Source: Comamonadaceae bacterium
Lineage (GTDB): Bacteria; Pseudomonadota; Gammaproteobacteria; Burkholderiales; Burkholderiaceae_C
Length of the DNA: 64,000 bases
Direction: 5' to 3'
Assembly: GCA_947373185.1 (NCBI GenBank)
Contig: CANBWP010000010.1
Span: 27,594 to 91,593, forward strand
Positions 33,583 through 43,849 of the stretch are shown here, in pieces. The notes under the pieces are model-generated. The model was not told where the DNA came from. It did no database searches and worked only from the letters and a program-made list of their open reading frames with translations. Position 1 is the first letter of the stretch; every line of letters begins with the position of its first letter. A program made the translations under genes and the position numbers.

Positions 33583-33825
33583 ATGACACTCAATCCTGCA
33601 ACATCGCACGACACAAGCACGGCCATCACCCCTCAGCAACACCACGCACAGGCTGCTGAACATTTGGAAGTGGCTGTCAAAGCACACAAAGAAGCTGCCA
33701 AATTGATTGCGGCCAATGACCACAAAGGTTCAGAGGCACAAGCCAAAATTGCACACGACCACACAGCCAAAGCCAAAGAGCACATGCTGGCGTGCGCCAA
33801 GAAGTCTGTCGCTGTGAGTCATTAA
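33583..33825 (+). CDS. Small Ala/His/Lys-rich helical protein
   Basis: An 80-residue protein without signal peptide or membrane segment. It is almost entirely predicted helix, rich in Ala, His and Lys (HHAQAAEHLEVAVKAHKEAA, SEAQAKIAHDHTAKAKEHML). The heptad-like spacing suggests a coiled coil. No named family is recognised. It lies 45 bp after the OmpA-like gene and ends at a strong terminator, so the two may be co-transcribed. The His content could bind metal, but this is a guess. Confidence 0.65.
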   Translation: MTLNPATSHDTSTAITPQQHHAQAAEHLEVAVKAHKEAAKLIAANDHKGSEAQAKIAHDHTAKAKEHMLACAKKSVAVSH

Positions 33826-33841
33826 TTTTCTTGAGCAGACG

Positions 33842-33880
33842 AAAAACTGCCAACACTTCACGGCGTTGGCAGTTTTTTTT
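33842..33880 (+). terminator. Rho-independent terminator
   Basis: The stem AAAAACTGCCAAC / GTTGGCAGTTTTT with a 10-nt loop is followed by further T residues (to 33880). It ends the ompA-like and small-helical-protein transcript. Confidence 0.92.
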
Positions 33881-33885
33881 AAATC

Positions 33886-34350
33886 ATGAGCAAACCAAAT
33901 CATGAATTGGGTTTGATGGCACTGATCAAACGATCTAGGCCCTTGAATTTAATCACTGGCCCCATCATCTACAGCATGATTTTCCCCATCATGTTCTTAG
34001 ATTTTTGCGTGAGCTTTTACCAATGGTCTTGCTTTCCCATCTACGGCATCGCCAAATTTTCACGCAAAGACTTCATCATCTTTGACCGTCAAGAATTGGC
34101 ATATTTGGATTGGATTTCAAAATTCCACTGCACCTACTGTGCCTACGGGGTAGGCGTCATGGCGTTTTCCAGTGAAGTCATTGGTGCGACTGAAGCCTAT
34201 TTTTGCCCTGTCAAACACAAAACCAAACAACTTGTTCACAAATTGAACCAATGGCCCACGATTGCTTTCAAGCAAGGCGCTCATTTTGATTTCGATAAAC
34301 AACTCGACCAGCTCAGAACTGATCTTGAAAAACCACAGGAAAAATCATGA
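33886..34350 (+). CDS. Conserved hypothetical membrane protein with CxxC-type motif
   Basis: A 154-residue protein with one hydrophobic hairpin or membrane segment (NLITGPIIYSMIFPIMFLDF, VSFYQW). A conserved-looking soluble part follows: DRQELAYLDWISKFHCTYCA, YGVGVMAFSSEV and TEAYFCPVKHKTK. The HCTYCAYG and YFCPVKH cysteines and histidine look like a metal or redox site. I recall similar uncharacterised proteobacterial proteins but cannot name a function. The next gene's original ATG (34347) overlaps its stop. Confidence 0.7.
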   Translation: MSKPNHELGLMALIKRSRPLNLITGPIIYSMIFPIMFLDFCVSFYQWSCFPIYGIAKFSRKDFIIFDRQELAYLDWISKFHCTYCAYGVGVMAFSSEVIGATEAYFCPVKHKTKQLVHKLNQWPTIAFKQGAHFDFDKQLDQLRTDLEKPQEKS

Positions 34351-34356
34351 AAAAAT

Positions 34357-34974
34357 ATGCACCCCACATCTCACATCTCACATGTCCTTGCTTTGACTTG
34401 TCTATTTGCAGCAGGACACGCCATGGCCGAATCACTCAGCACCATGGAATACAAAACCGCCAAGCAGCGCATTGAAGCCGACTACAAAGTTGACAAAAAA
34501 ACTTGTACCGCCTTGTCTGGCAACACGAAAGACATCTGCATGGCTGAGGCCAAGGGCAAAGAATCTATTGCGTTGAGTGAGTTGGATCACACCAACGCAC
34601 CCACCGCCAAGTCACTCTACAAGGCGCAAGTTGCCAAAGGTGAAGCCACGTACAACATCGCTCAACAAAAATGCGATGAAATGTCTGGCAACGCGAAAGA
34701 TGTCTGCAAAAAAGAGGCAAAAGCCGCGCTGACGACGGTCAAAGCCGATGCCAATGTTGCCCTGAAATCTTCTCAAAACGATGCCAAAGCGGTGCAAGAA
34801 ACTGCAGAAGTGAAGGCCAAAACGAGCACTGAAAACAAAGAGGTTCGCGCAACGGCCAATGCGGATAAGCGGGCCGCCGAATTGAAAGTCGCTTTAGAGA
34901 AGTGCGATGCATTAGCCGCAAGTGCCAAAGAAGCCTGTGTGGCCGTTGCAAAATCGACCTTTGGCAAACTCTAA
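34357..34974 (+). CDS. Exported helical protein with three C-x10-C repeats; start region frameshifted
   Basis: A 205-residue product read from ATG 34357. The mature part has three units with a C-x10-C pattern (CTALSGNTKDIC, CDEMSGNAKDVC, CDALAASAKEAC), separated by Ala/Lys-rich helix, so probably periplasmic with intramolecular disulfides. A better start, ATG 34347 (AGGA upstream, ATGA overlap with the previous gene), encodes MKKYAPHIS but is out of frame because of a 7-bp tandem duplication. Removing one unit gives MKKYAPHISHVLALTCLFAA, a standard signal peptide. From ATG 34357 the N-terminus is MHPTSHISHVLALTCLFAA, without the Lys residues. Function unknown. Confidence 0.75.
   Translation: MHPTSHISHVLALTCLFAAGHAMAESLSTMEYKTAKQRIEADYKVDKKTCTALSGNTKDICMAEAKGKESIALSELDHTNAPTAKSLYKAQVAKGEATYNIAQQKCDEMSGNAKDVCKKEAKAALTTVKADANVALKSSQNDAKAVQETAEVKAKTSTENKEVRATANADKRAAELKVALEKCDALAASAKEACVAVAKSTFGKL
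34365..34378 (+). repeat. 7-bp tandem duplication (CACATCT x2) inside a signal-peptide region
   Basis: CACATCT occurs twice in a row and is followed by CACATG, about 2.7 units in all. The unit length is not a multiple of three, so copy number decides whether ATG 34347 or ATG 34357 is in frame with the exported protein. Confidence 0.8.
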
Positions 34975-35100
34975 GGCCACAGCATGCACCTGAGTGACAC
35001 GTGTCGCGCATTTGCCAGTGAGAGAAGTCACTGTGGAAGTATCATGAACTTGATTGTGTCCATGACTTCTTTCTCACTAAGGAATTTGCATGCTTGCCAC
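34975..35100. other. Structured convergent intergenic region
   Basis: Two nested inverted repeats are visible. The outer arms are CCTGAGTG (34989-34996) and CACTCAGG (35098-35105). The inner arms AGTGAGA-AAGTCA and TGACTTC-TTCTCACT lie near 35017-35030 and 35062-35078. There is no T-run. It may be a weak bidirectional terminator between the convergent genes; the right outer arm includes the hydrolase stop codon. Confidence 0.35.
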
Positions 35101-35820
35101 TCAGGCACAGGCTAGCAACCAGTTTTGCATGGCTTGCGCCACAGCTTCTGGCTTTTCCATCGTCGACATGTGACCTGCATTGGGAATGACGGCCATTGCC
35201 GCACCAGGCACATGGACTTTCATGGCTTCATGCTGAGCGGGGGGCGACCATGCATCTTGCTCGCCACACAGCATCAAGGTGGGAACCTTGATGGACTTCA
35301 GCACCTCTGTGCCGTCGGGTCGGTGTATCAAGGCCAAAAGTTGCCTTGCAAACACATCTGAACTCTTTCGTTCAAACATGCTCAAAATTTGTTCGATCAA
35401 GGCAGCGTCTTTCAAACGATCTGGATGGACCATGCCCTTGACCCATTCATGGGCCATGGCCCGAACACCTTGGGCTTGCGCAATGCCAAGGAGTGCCAGT
35501 CTTTTCCTCACCTCCTCTTCACCCGCCGTGCCACTCAATTTGGGTAGGTGCCCGGTGTCCATGAGTGCCACGCCCGCAATCCGTTCAGGGGCCAGGCGCA
35601 AGGCTTCCAGAACTACCCGACCACCCATGGAGTGACCCGCAACGACAAATTGATCGGGCGCCTGATCCAAGAGTTGCGTCGCCATCAAGGTGAGACTGTT
35701 TGCCAACTTGTGATCAACGATGTGGAACGACTTGGCCGCAGGCAGCAAGGGCAATAAGGGCTCCCAGACTGTGTGATCACACATCAATCCAGGCACCAAT
35801 ACCAGAGGAAATGCATTCAT
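35101..35820 (-). CDS. Alpha/beta-fold hydrolase
   Basis: A 239-residue cytoplasmic hydrolase. The nucleophile elbow is VAGHSMGGRVV (Ser about 82), the acid is in LMLCGEQDAWSPP and the catalytic His in IPNAGHMSTMEKP. The oxyanion loop LVPGLMCDHTVW is at the N-terminus. Substrate unknown; position with an ABC binding protein and aromatic-acid genes suggests an ester or ring-cleavage product hydrolase. It lies 12 nt after the ABC binding-protein gene and is probably in its operon. Confidence 0.9.
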   Translation of the reverse strand: MNAFPLVLVPGLMCDHTVWEPLLPLLPAAKSFHIVDHKLANSLTLMATQLLDQAPDQFVVAGHSMGGRVVLEALRLAPERIAGVALMDTGHLPKLSGTAGEEEVRKRLALLGIAQAQGVRAMAHEWVKGMVHPDRLKDAALIEQILSMFERKSSDVFARQLLALIHRPDGTEVLKSIKVPTLMLCGEQDAWSPPAQHEAMKVHVPGAAMAVIPNAGHMSTMEKPEAVAQAMQNWLLACA

Positions 35821-35832
35821 GGTCGGAAAAGC

Positions 35833-37002
35833 TTAACGTGTTTTACCAATGTCTTTCACATCCGTCACGGTTTCAAACTCTTGATTCCACAATTGACCGT
35901 TGACACGCTCCACTTTGCGAATGTAAATGTTTTGAACCACGTCACGCGTTTGTGCGTCAATGTAAATAGGGCCGCGTGGGCTTTCAAAAATTTGACCTTT
36001 CATGGCGTTCAGCAAGGGTTCACCACCCTGCCCTTTGGTGGCCTTGGCAGCTTCGTAGATAACGCGCATGCCGTCGTAGGCGCCTACCGCCATGAAGTTG
36101 GGACGTGCGCCATTGTTGGCTTTGCCAAAGGCTTCGACAAATTTCTGATTGATCGGCGATTTGTGCGATGCAGAGTAATGGTGTGTTGAGACCACCCCCA
36201 AGGCCACATCACCCATGCCGTTGATGATGTCATCGTCGGTCACACTGCCTTCCGCAATCAATCGAATGCCGGCTTTGTCCAAACCGCGGTCTGAGAACTG
36301 CTTCATCAATGCCACGCCCACACCTGCCGGCACAAAAGTGAACAGGGCATCAGGTTTGGCATCTTTCACGCGTTGCAAAAATGGCGCAAAGTCGGGGTTG
36401 CGCAAAGGGACTCGAAGGGTTTCAACCACCACGCCGCCATTGGCCAAAAAGCGCTGGTTGAAATATTTTTCCGAGTCAATGCCGGGCGCATAGTCCGTGA
36501 CCAAACTTACCACGCGTTTGATGTTGTTTTTGGTGGCCCAATCTGCCAATGTCACCACCACTTGTGGCACCGTGAAGCTGGTGCGGACAATGAAAGGCGA
36601 CGCTTCCGTCACAACAGAGGTGGCCGCAGCCATCACCACCATGGGTGTTTTGGACTGGGTCGCCACGGGTGCGGTGGCCATGGCCAAAGGCGTCAAACCA
36701 AAGCCCGCAAGGACTTGAACTTTGTCATTCACCACCAATTCTTGGGCAATGCGTTTGGTCACTTCAGGCGAGCCATTGTCATCTTTCACAATGATCACGA
36801 CTTTTTTTCCTGCAACCATTTCACCGTTTTGTGCCACATAAAGTCGCGCTGCTGATTCAAGTTGCTTGCCGGTCGAAGCAAAAGGGCCAGACATCGGCAA
36901 GATCAAACCGATCTTGAATGCATTGTCTTGCGCCTGTGTCAAGCCAGATGCCGCCGTCAAACCCAGAGCAAGGGCTGTCACTAAAAAATTACGTTTGATC
37001 AT
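35833..37002 (-). CDS. Branched-chain-amino-acid-type ABC transporter substrate-binding protein
   Basis: A 389-residue periplasmic LivJ-type (Peripla_BP_6) receptor: signal peptide ending TQAQ, FKIGLILPMSGPFASTGKQL, the KDDNGSPEVTKRIAQEL segment and VGAYDGMRVIYEAAK. In proteobacteria such receptors often bind aromatic acids, which fits the neighbouring ring hydroxylase and PobA. No LivHMGF components are in the window. ATG 37002 is preceded by AGGAG at 8 nt; an in-frame TTG two codons earlier is rejected. Confidence 0.92.
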   Translation of the reverse strand: MIKRNFLVTALALGLTAASGLTQAQDNAFKIGLILPMSGPFASTGKQLESAARLYVAQNGEMVAGKKVVIIVKDDNGSPEVTKRIAQELVVNDKVQVLAGFGLTPLAMATAPVATQSKTPMVVMAAATSVVTEASPFIVRTSFTVPQVVVTLADWATKNNIKRVVSLVTDYAPGIDSEKYFNQRFLANGGVVVETLRVPLRNPDFAPFLQRVKDAKPDALFTFVPAGVGVALMKQFSDRGLDKAGIRLIAEGSVTDDDIINGMGDVALGVVSTHHYSASHKSPINQKFVEAFGKANNGARPNFMAVGAYDGMRVIYEAAKATKGQGGEPLLNAMKGQIFESPRGPIYIDAQTRDVVQNIYIRKVERVNGQLWNQEFETVTDVKDIGKTR

Positions 37003-37146
37003 GAGCAAGTCTCCTAATGTTTGGGCCGATTATTGCAGGCATTGCCAATCCATGCAGCGTCATGCGCATGGAGAATCATTCACAGCCAATCGGACATTAA
37101 AAAATAGATATCATGGGGCGCAGCACCCATCGAAAGGCCCCCTAAC

Positions 37147-38016
37147 ATGCGCTTCATCAGCTTTATAGAAAACGGTCAGACTGGCATTGGCTGGTTAAAA
37201 AGTGCCGACGCCAAAGAATTTGTCGACCTTGCCGCGCTGGGCCTTGAGTTTCAGGTTGACCTCAAAACGCTGATCTCTCAAGCCACAGGCCTTGCCAACG
37301 CAGACAAAGCCGCACAGGCGGCGCCCGCTTCAGCATTCAAAGCACTCAGCAGTGTCCGTTTGTTGCCCCTGCTGCCCAATCCAGGAAAAATTGTTTGTAT
37401 GGGCTTGAACTATGCCGACCATGCCAAGGAGGGTGGCAACGCACGGCCAGAGTACCCCAGCTTCTTCATGCGCGGCGCCACTTCCCTGGTGGGTCACCAG
37501 CAGGCCATCATTCGGCCCCAAGTCTCTCCTCACCTTGACTATGAAGCGGAGTTGGCCGTCATCATCGGCAAGCGTGCAAGACATCTGACGGCTCTAAACG
37601 CGCTAGAACACATTGCGGGCTATGCCTGCTTCAACGACGCCAGCGTGCGCGACTACCAGCGCAAAACAGCACAATGGACCATCGGCAAAAACTTTGATGG
37701 CACCGGTCCTTTTGGGCCTTGCCTGGTCACGCCTGACGAACTGCCGCCAGGCGCGGCGGGGCTGCGCATTCAATCCCGCCTCAATGGGCAGGTGATGCAA
37801 GACGCTAACACCCAAGATTTTTTATGGGACGTTGTTGAAACTTTGAAAATCATCACAGAGTGCATGACTCTGGAGCCCGGGGACGTCGTCATTACCGGCA
37901 CGCCAGCTGGCGTGGGCTACGCAAGAACACCGCCTGTTTGGATGAAACCCGGCGATGTCTGCGAGATCGAGATTGAAGGCATCGGCTTGCTGTCTAACCC
38001 CATTGCGGCTGAATAA
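37147..38016 (+). CDS. Fumarylacetoacetate hydrolase (FAH) family protein
   Basis: A 289-residue FAH-fold enzyme. Core motifs are IVCMGLNYADHAKEG, DYEAELAVIIGK (metal-binding Glu residues), YACFNDASVRDYQ, WTIGKNFDGTGPFGP and DVVITGTPAGVGYARTPP. Family members cleave fumarylpyruvate or related diketo acids or decarboxylate oxaloacetate. Its location beside a salicylate/anthranilate-type hydroxylase suggests the last step of a gentisate-like pathway, but no gentisate dioxygenase is visible. It is divergent from the ABC receptor gene and convergent with the oxygenase genes. Confidence 0.9.
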   Translation: MRFISFIENGQTGIGWLKSADAKEFVDLAALGLEFQVDLKTLISQATGLANADKAAQAAPASAFKALSSVRLLPLLPNPGKIVCMGLNYADHAKEGGNARPEYPSFFMRGATSLVGHQQAIIRPQVSPHLDYEAELAVIIGKRARHLTALNALEHIAGYACFNDASVRDYQRKTAQWTIGKNFDGTGPFGPCLVTPDELPPGAAGLRIQSRLNGQVMQDANTQDFLWDVVETLKIITECMTLEPGDVVITGTPAGVGYARTPPVWMKPGDVCEIEIEGIGLLSNPIAAE

Positions 38017-38031
38017 AGCCAGTCTCGGTAC

Positions 38032-38346
38032 TTACGCAGCAAGATCCAATAAAACACGGCCATTTTCAATCTTCACAGGCCAAGACTTTGCGGGCTCTGT
38101 GGCAGGACCACACCCCACTGAGCCATCGCGCACGTCGAAAAGTGCCTGGTGAAAAGGACACTCGACGTGATGGCCATCCACAAAACCATCACACAACTTG
38201 GCGTTGCCATGGCTGCAGACGTTGTTGATGGCAAATACGCCATCTTCCATTTTGAAAATGGCAATGTCCTGATCGAGGGGCGTGACGGCAATGCCAGCGC
38301 CCTCAAACAATTCGGCCTCAGCGGCCACATCTGTCCAGTTGCTCAT
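38032..38346 (-). CDS. Rieske [2Fe-2S] ferredoxin component of ring-hydroxylating oxygenase
   Basis: A 104-residue Rieske ferredoxin. Cluster ligands are in NVCSHGNAKLCDGF (Cys-x-His) and VECPFHQALFD (Cys-x2-His), the spacing of NagAb/AndAb-type ferredoxins. It carries electrons from a reductase to the terminal oxygenase. It lies 2 nt after the beta-subunit stop, third in the order alpha-beta-ferredoxin. No reductase gene is adjacent. Confidence 0.93.
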   Translation of the reverse strand: MSNWTDVAAEAELFEGAGIAVTPLDQDIAIFKMEDGVFAINNVCSHGNAKLCDGFVDGHHVECPFHQALFDVRDGSVGCGPATEPAKSWPVKIENGRVLLDLAA

Positions 38347-38348
38347 TG

Positions 38349-38822
38349 TTAGATCGGGTAAATCACAGAGTTAGGAATCATCTCGCTGTCGTAAATGCAC
38401 AAACGCTCAGCAAACTTCAATCCTTCGGGGGTTTGAACAATGATATCCAAGTAGCGGCCAACATTGAATACCGTGCTTTCTTTGTCGTATTTGGTGCGAA
38501 ACACCGCGTAATTGGCTTCACTGTAGATTCGCCCCGCCTCCACTTTGCGAACCGTGGGCGAACCAACCACATGCCGTTGGTAATAGGGGTCATGGTAAAG
38601 GGTATCGGTGATGCCATAGACCCGGTCTTTCAGCATGCCTTTGCTGGTCAAGGACAGTGTGGCCAAAGGAAAACCGCGCTCAAAGTTTTCGCGAGGCTGT
38701 AATTTGTAGACACATTGCTCTGTGAAAAATTCAGGCCACACATCCCAATGGCCACTGTCTACGGCGCTGGCGTAGTCGGCATAAAGTTGTTGGATGTCAA
38801 ACCAAGTTTGGATGTCCACCAT
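38349..38822 (-). CDS. Ring-hydroxylating dioxygenase beta (small) subunit
   Basis: A 157-residue structural subunit with the SnoaL-like cone fold. Family segments are [58 protein letters not shown] and [19 protein letters not shown]. It caps the alpha3beta3 hexamer and has no catalytic metal. ATG 38822 has GGAGG 7 nt upstream and lies 2 nt after the alpha-subunit stop; a longer frame to 38849 is rejected. Confidence 0.92.
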   Translation of the reverse strand: MVDIQTWFDIQQLYADYASAVDSGHWDVWPEFFTEQCVYKLQPRENFERGFPLATLSLTSKGMLKDRVYGITDTLYHDPYYQRHVVGSPTVRKVEAGRIYSEANYAVFRTKYDKESTVFNVGRYLDIIVQTPEGLKFAERLCIYDSEMIPNSVIYPI

Positions 38823-38824
38823 GG

Positions 38825-40078
38825 TCAAGCCTCCATCACTTTTCGCCAATAGGCATACATGCCCCGAATGAGAGTTTCCGTCACCATGTGATCGGTATCG
38901 CCCACTTCACGGCCGCCCAACTCAGCCAGGGTGCGATGCTGGGGTTTGGTTTCAAATGCTTCTTGGGAAAACTCAATCACCTCACCATCATCGGCTGAGA
39001 CAAAACCCGCAGGTCCAAACAAATTGGCTTGACGCAAGCGACGCTCTGTCATCTCCTCGGTGTCGTCTTCAAAACCGAAATGAGTCCAGACAAAATCAAA
39101 AGCACCATGACCATCGGGTTGAATGTGTCGTGTAGACACGCTGTTCACTTGCTGCTGAAAAATGACGCTGGGAAACAAGGTCATCATGACGGCAGTAGGC
39201 CCACCCCACCAAGGCTCGGGCACGATGTCCAAGAAACTGGGATCGTTCAATTCCATGCTGGCCTTGAAGCTGCTCACTTGCGTGACATCCGAGGCTTGAC
39301 CTGTCGCTTGCCCCGCTGTACCGCGCGTTGAAATCATCGCTGCATGGCGATGGTGCTCATCCATGCGCAGTTCACTTTTGTTATCAGCTCGCCACAAACC
39401 AAAGGTGACAAACCAAGTGTGCAGCAATCCTGGATGGTAAGGATCTTTGATATTTTCCTGCATCAGCTTCCAGTTGCCAGGAATGCGCTGACGGTTGTAT
39501 CCCAAGATTTTGAGCTGACGACCATTGAAGAGGCGGTCAAAGTAATTCAGAATGGTGGGGCCCATGTAGTCTTCAAGTGACGCCACTGAATGGTCAAAGG
39601 ATGCAAACACCACGCCCCCGCGAACCGCTACTTTGAGGGCTGTCAATCCATGGTCTTTGGGATCAAAGTCTGCCGGCATGCCACCATTGACTTTGCCCTC
39701 TTGACGCACACCTCGGCGAAATGGCACACCTTGCAATTTGCCGTCCAATGCATAACTCCATTGGTGGTAGGGGCAAACCAATTCTTTCTTGTTGCCATGG
39801 CGCTCACGGCAAAACGCCATGCCGCGGTGGGCACAAACGTTTTCAACCACATGAATCTGGCCGTCTTGGGTTCTGGTCATGATGACGGAGCGTTCGCCAA
39901 CCACGGTTCTTTTGAAATCGCCCACATTGGGAATCTCGGCTTCAAGGCCCACATAGCTCCAGTGCGCTGTGTAAAAAAAGCGCGCCAGCTCTTTTTTGTG
40001 GTTTGCCTCTTGGGTGTAAACCGCAAAGGGAATGCGACTGGTCCCACCACTTTCCCAATGAATCGGCTGTTCGTTCAT
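38825..40078 (-). CDS. Ring-hydroxylating oxygenase alpha subunit (salicylate 5-hydroxylase/anthranilate dioxygenase type)
   Basis: A 417-residue terminal oxygenase subunit. The Rieske ligands are C82, H84, C102 and H105 (CAHRG, CPYHQW). The mononuclear iron site is D212-x2-H215-x4-H220 in [12 protein letters not shown], with the bridging Asp for inter-subunit electron transfer. Length, ferredoxin type and gene order resemble NagGH (salicylate 5-hydroxylase) and AndAc/AndAd. The exact substrate cannot be decided. It is divergent from a NahR-like LysR gene, and the 107-bp AT-rich gap contains a perfect inverted repeat. Confidence 0.92.
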   Translation of the reverse strand: MNEQPIHWESGGTSRIPFAVYTQEANHKKELARFFYTAHWSYVGLEAEIPNVGDFKRTVVGERSVIMTRTQDGQIHVVENVCAHRGMAFCRERHGNKKELVCPYHQWSYALDGKLQGVPFRRGVRQEGKVNGGMPADFDPKDHGLTALKVAVRGGVVFASFDHSVASLEDYMGPTILNYFDRLFNGRQLKILGYNRQRIPGNWKLMQENIKDPYHPGLLHTWFVTFGLWRADNKSELRMDEHHRHAAMISTRGTAGQATGQASDVTQVSSFKASMELNDPSFLDIVPEPWWGGPTAVMMTLFPSVIFQQQVNSVSTRHIQPDGHGAFDFVWTHFGFEDDTEEMTERRLRQANLFGPAGFVSADDGEVIEFSQEAFETKPQHRTLAELGGREVGDTDHMVTETLIRGMYAYWRKVMEA

Positions 40079-40159
40079 TTCTGATGTCTCCGCTCAAATC
40101 GATGGGGTGATCATTGCGAACTTCCCATATTAAGTAAATCTTAATTTACATATAATCAT

Positions 40160-40176
40160 TATTTGAATATCAAATA
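40160..40176. promoter_or_regulatory. Inverted repeat, candidate LysR-type operator
   Basis: TATTTGA-ATA-TCAAATA is a perfect 7-bp inverted repeat with a 3-bp spacer. It fits the T-N11-A type of LysR sites and lies 9 bp before the LysR ATG in the region divergent from the oxygenase operon. It could serve autorepression and activation of the divergent operon. Confidence 0.55.
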
Positions 40177-40185
40177 TAAAACCTC

Positions 40186-42392
<2,207 letters not shown>

Positions 42393-42414
42393 CTAAAACT
42401 TGTACATTTCGAAC

Positions 42415-43275
42415 ATGCCACACAGTCACACTTCGATCCAGTCCTACAGCCTGTTTGGTGAATCCAAGCACTTACCCGACGTCCTTCACTGCGAGACCAT
42501 CGCAGACCGCTCCGCACTTCATGACTGGGAGTTAGCCCCACATCGGCATGCCCGTTTGCATCAGATTCTTTTGGTGAAATCGGGCGGCGGCATCGTCACC
42601 TTAGAGGGTCAAACCTTTCACTTAAAGCCTGGCTCGCTGGTCAATGTGCCACTGGGTCACGTCCACGCCTTCAGCTTCACCCCAAACACGCAAGGATGGG
42701 TCACCACATTTGCTGACGAGCTGCTGGATGAACTTTTGATGCGTGTCGGCAATGTTCGGCAAGACTTGAGTCACGCCAGCGTGCTCCAAGCAGACCACCT
42801 GACTCAAGAAATCATTGGGCAAATTTGGTTCGAGTTTTCTAATGAGCAAAAGTCTCGTGCCTTGCTTCTGCGGGGCTTGAGCGCAGTTTTGTTGGCTTGG
42901 GTCTCGCGCCATCAAATTCTACCGATGGCGCCGCAATTTCTTGAACTTCAGCAAGAAGAAAAACCTCTGGTACAACGCTTCAAAGCTTTGATCGAGGCTC
43001 ATTTTGCTGCCCACTGGCAAGTCAACGATTACGCCAAAGCACTGTCCATTTCACCCACCCACTTAAGTCGCGTCACCCGCCAGGCCACCGGCGCCTCCGC
43101 ATTGCGCTTGATTGAGGGACGCTTGATGCGCGAGGCAAGAAGAAACCTGGCTTACACCAATTTAAGCATCGCGAACATTGCGTACACTCTGGGTTACTCA
43201 GACCCCGCTTATTTTTCACGCGTCTTCACGCGGGATGCAGGGGTCTCTCCAAAGCAATTTCGTCAACAAATTTAA
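42415..43275 (+). CDS. pobR: AraC-family regulator, probable PobR
   Basis: A 286-residue regulator: an N-terminal cupin-like ligand domain (APHRHARLHQILLVKSGGG, PGSLVNVPLGHVHAF) and two C-terminal AraC HTH units (DYAKALSISPTHLSRVTRQA and NLSIANIAYTLGYSDPAYFS). Being divergently placed next to pobA, with size and architecture like beta/gammaproteobacterial PobR/PobC, it is likely the 4-hydroxybenzoate-responsive activator. ATG 42415 is taken as start; an in-frame TTG at 42400 is possible. Confidence 0.85.
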   Translation: MPHSHTSIQSYSLFGESKHLPDVLHCETIADRSALHDWELAPHRHARLHQILLVKSGGGIVTLEGQTFHLKPGSLVNVPLGHVHAFSFTPNTQGWVTTFADELLDELLMRVGNVRQDLSHASVLQADHLTQEIIGQIWFEFSNEQKSRALLLRGLSAVLLAWVSRHQILPMAPQFLELQQEEKPLVQRFKALIEAHFAAHWQVNDYAKALSISPTHLSRVTRQATGASALRLIEGRLMREARRNLAYTNLSIANIAYTLGYSDPAYFSRVFTRDAGVSPKQFRQQI

Positions 43276-43341
43276 TTTCATGCGTTTCATTCGCCCCCTC
43301 ATCACTTGAGCGGCCCCTGAAACCTTTAGAAACGAGACGCC

Positions 43342-43677
43342 ATGTCACTGCCTCACTGCCCCCAATGCCATTCTGAATTCACTTACGAAGATGCCGGCAA
43401 CTATGTCTGTCCAGAATGTGCCCACGAATGGTCACAAACCGACAGCGTTGAAGCAGACGACGCCAAAGTCTTCAAAGATGCGTCCGGCAATGTGCTTCAA
43501 GATGGCGACACAGTCACCCTGATCAAAGACCTGAAACTGAAGGGCTCCTCGGGTGTGATCAAGGTTGGCACCAAAGTTAAAAACATCCGACTCATTGACG
43601 GCGATCACGACATTGATTGCAAGATTGAGGGCTTTGGTGCCATGCAGTTGAAATCAGAATTTGTTCGAAAAGCTTGA
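43342..43677 (+). CDS. yjdM: PhnA/YjdM-family zinc-ribbon protein
   Basis: A 111-residue protein: N-terminal zinc ribbon [20 protein letters not shown] with CxxC and CPEC, then the PhnA domain [40 protein letters not shown] and C-terminal [11 protein letters not shown]. Historically named PhnA and linked to alkylphosphonate use, but the E. coli protein is not a phosphonoacetate hydrolase and its role is unclear. Stand-alone gene. Confidence 0.93.
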   Translation: MSLPHCPQCHSEFTYEDAGNYVCPECAHEWSQTDSVEADDAKVFKDASGNVLQDGDTVTLIKDLKLKGSSGVIKVGTKVKNIRLIDGDHDIDCKIEGFGAMQLKSEFVRKA

Positions 43678-43849
43678 GCTCGCTTAGCCCTCAGGGTGTG
43701 GCGATGATGCGACATCTTGAATTTCATATTGCGAAAATTCATCTCATTTTTTATCACAAGCGTCCTTTCAGCAGGCTGTCAGGCACCACTTTTAAGATCT
43801 AATACGAAACTGCATAAACATTGCATGCACAACGACAACGAGGACGCAA

